5,991 nt of DNA, from contig JAFTMP010000126.1 of the NCBI GenBank assembly GCA_017452335.1, positions 1 to 5,991 on the forward strand. The letters run 5' to 3'. Shown here piece by piece: positions 5,746 through 5,991 of the stretch. Source of the stretch: Clostridia bacterium (GTDB lineage: Bacteria > Bacillota > Clostridia > Oscillospirales > CAG-272). A program made the position numbers and the translations under genes. Position 1 is the first letter of the stretch. Each line of letters opens with the position of its first letter. Under the pieces are notes generated by a model. The model saw nothing but the letters and a program-made list of their open reading frames with translations. It did not search any database and had not been told where the DNA came from.

Positions 5746-5991
5746 TTGGCGATTTTTACAAACCAAGCGCAGTTGACTTATAACGGTCTTTTAGTCAATT
5801 CCAATATTACCACAGGAGAGTTGATTGAAACCTTGACAGTAACGAAAACGGCACTTCGCGACAGCTATACAGTTGGGCAAACGGTCACCTATGTTATCAG
5901 CATTCTCAACGTAGGAAGCACTGCGCGCAGCAATCTGATGCTCTGCGATGATTTGGGCGGTTATTCCTTTGGCGGAGGCACGGTGTATCCG
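5746..5991 (+). CDS. DUF11-type repeat protein (N-terminal fragment, continues past window)
   Basis: The open frame runs 82 codons from the TTG to the window edge without a stop. After MAIFTNQAQLTYNGLLVNSN it continues with TTGELIETLTVTKTAL and a DUF11-like (beta-sandwich) domain start: DSYTVGQTVTYVISILNVG, then DDLGGYSFGGGTVYP. The pattern 'TKTA...G..VTYVI.I.N.G......D.LG.Y.FG.GT' resembles multi-repeat DUF11 proteins of Clostridia as I remember them, which begin with a very similar M-A-x-F-T-N-Q-A. DUF11 modules are typical of cell-surface or wall-associated proteins. However, no signal peptide is visible at either the TTG or the ATG (5740) start, so how this protein reaches the surface, if it does, is unclear. 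Any C-terminal anchor would lie beyond the window. It may be translated from its own promoter in the preceding intergenic region. Confidence 0.8.
   Translation, partial: MAIFTNQAQLTYNGLLVNSNITTGELIETLTVTKTALRDSYTVGQTVTYVISILNVGSTARSNLMLCDDLGGYSFGGGTVYP

Overview
The window looks like chromosomal DNA from an anaerobic low-to-mid GC Firmicute, probably of the class Clostridia (an Oscillospiraceae/Ruminococcaceae-type gut organism). This placement is inferred from an oxygen-sensitive glycyl radical enzyme with its own activase, strong AGGAGG-type ribosome binding sites, sigma-A-type promoters, a UPF0371 protein and a DUF11-type protein of a kind I associate with Clostridia. No sequence search was run.

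Left block (1-2365, minus strand): a two-gene unit transcribed leftwards. A complete glycyl radical enzyme comes first, followed after 13 bases by the start of its radical-SAM activating enzyme, which is cut by the window edge. The enzyme has the Cys-x-Glu active-site arrangement of the eliminase/lyase branch, not the Cys-Cys pair of pyruvate formate-lyase. Its substrate cannot be named from the sequence. A divergent AraC-family regulator starts 139 bases away. The shared intergenic region has back-to-back promoters and a striking operator-like element: a 43-bp near-perfect palindrome that is also three 12-bp direct repeats spaced exactly 18 bp apart. It covers the -10 box and early transcribed region of the enzyme promoter. 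Together these suggest a substrate-responsive catabolic locus.

Middle block (3146-4924): the AraC gene converges on a minus-strand UPF0371 (DUF1846) gene. A strong hairpin between them has its U-tract on the minus strand. The UPF0371 gene has its own textbook promoter (TTGATT-17-TATAAT), so it looks like an independent transcription unit.

Right block (4925-5991, plus strand): a small exported protein of unknown function, then the 5' end of a DUF11-repeat surface-type protein running off the window. A probable extended -10 promoter at the end of the first gene and a GC-rich hairpin lie between them. The second gene most likely starts at a TTG codon, because the upstream in-frame ATG is only one or two bases from the Shine-Dalgarno sequence.

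There is no gene-free stretch over 300 bases. No tRNA, rRNA, CRISPR array, insertion sequence or phage gene was seen.
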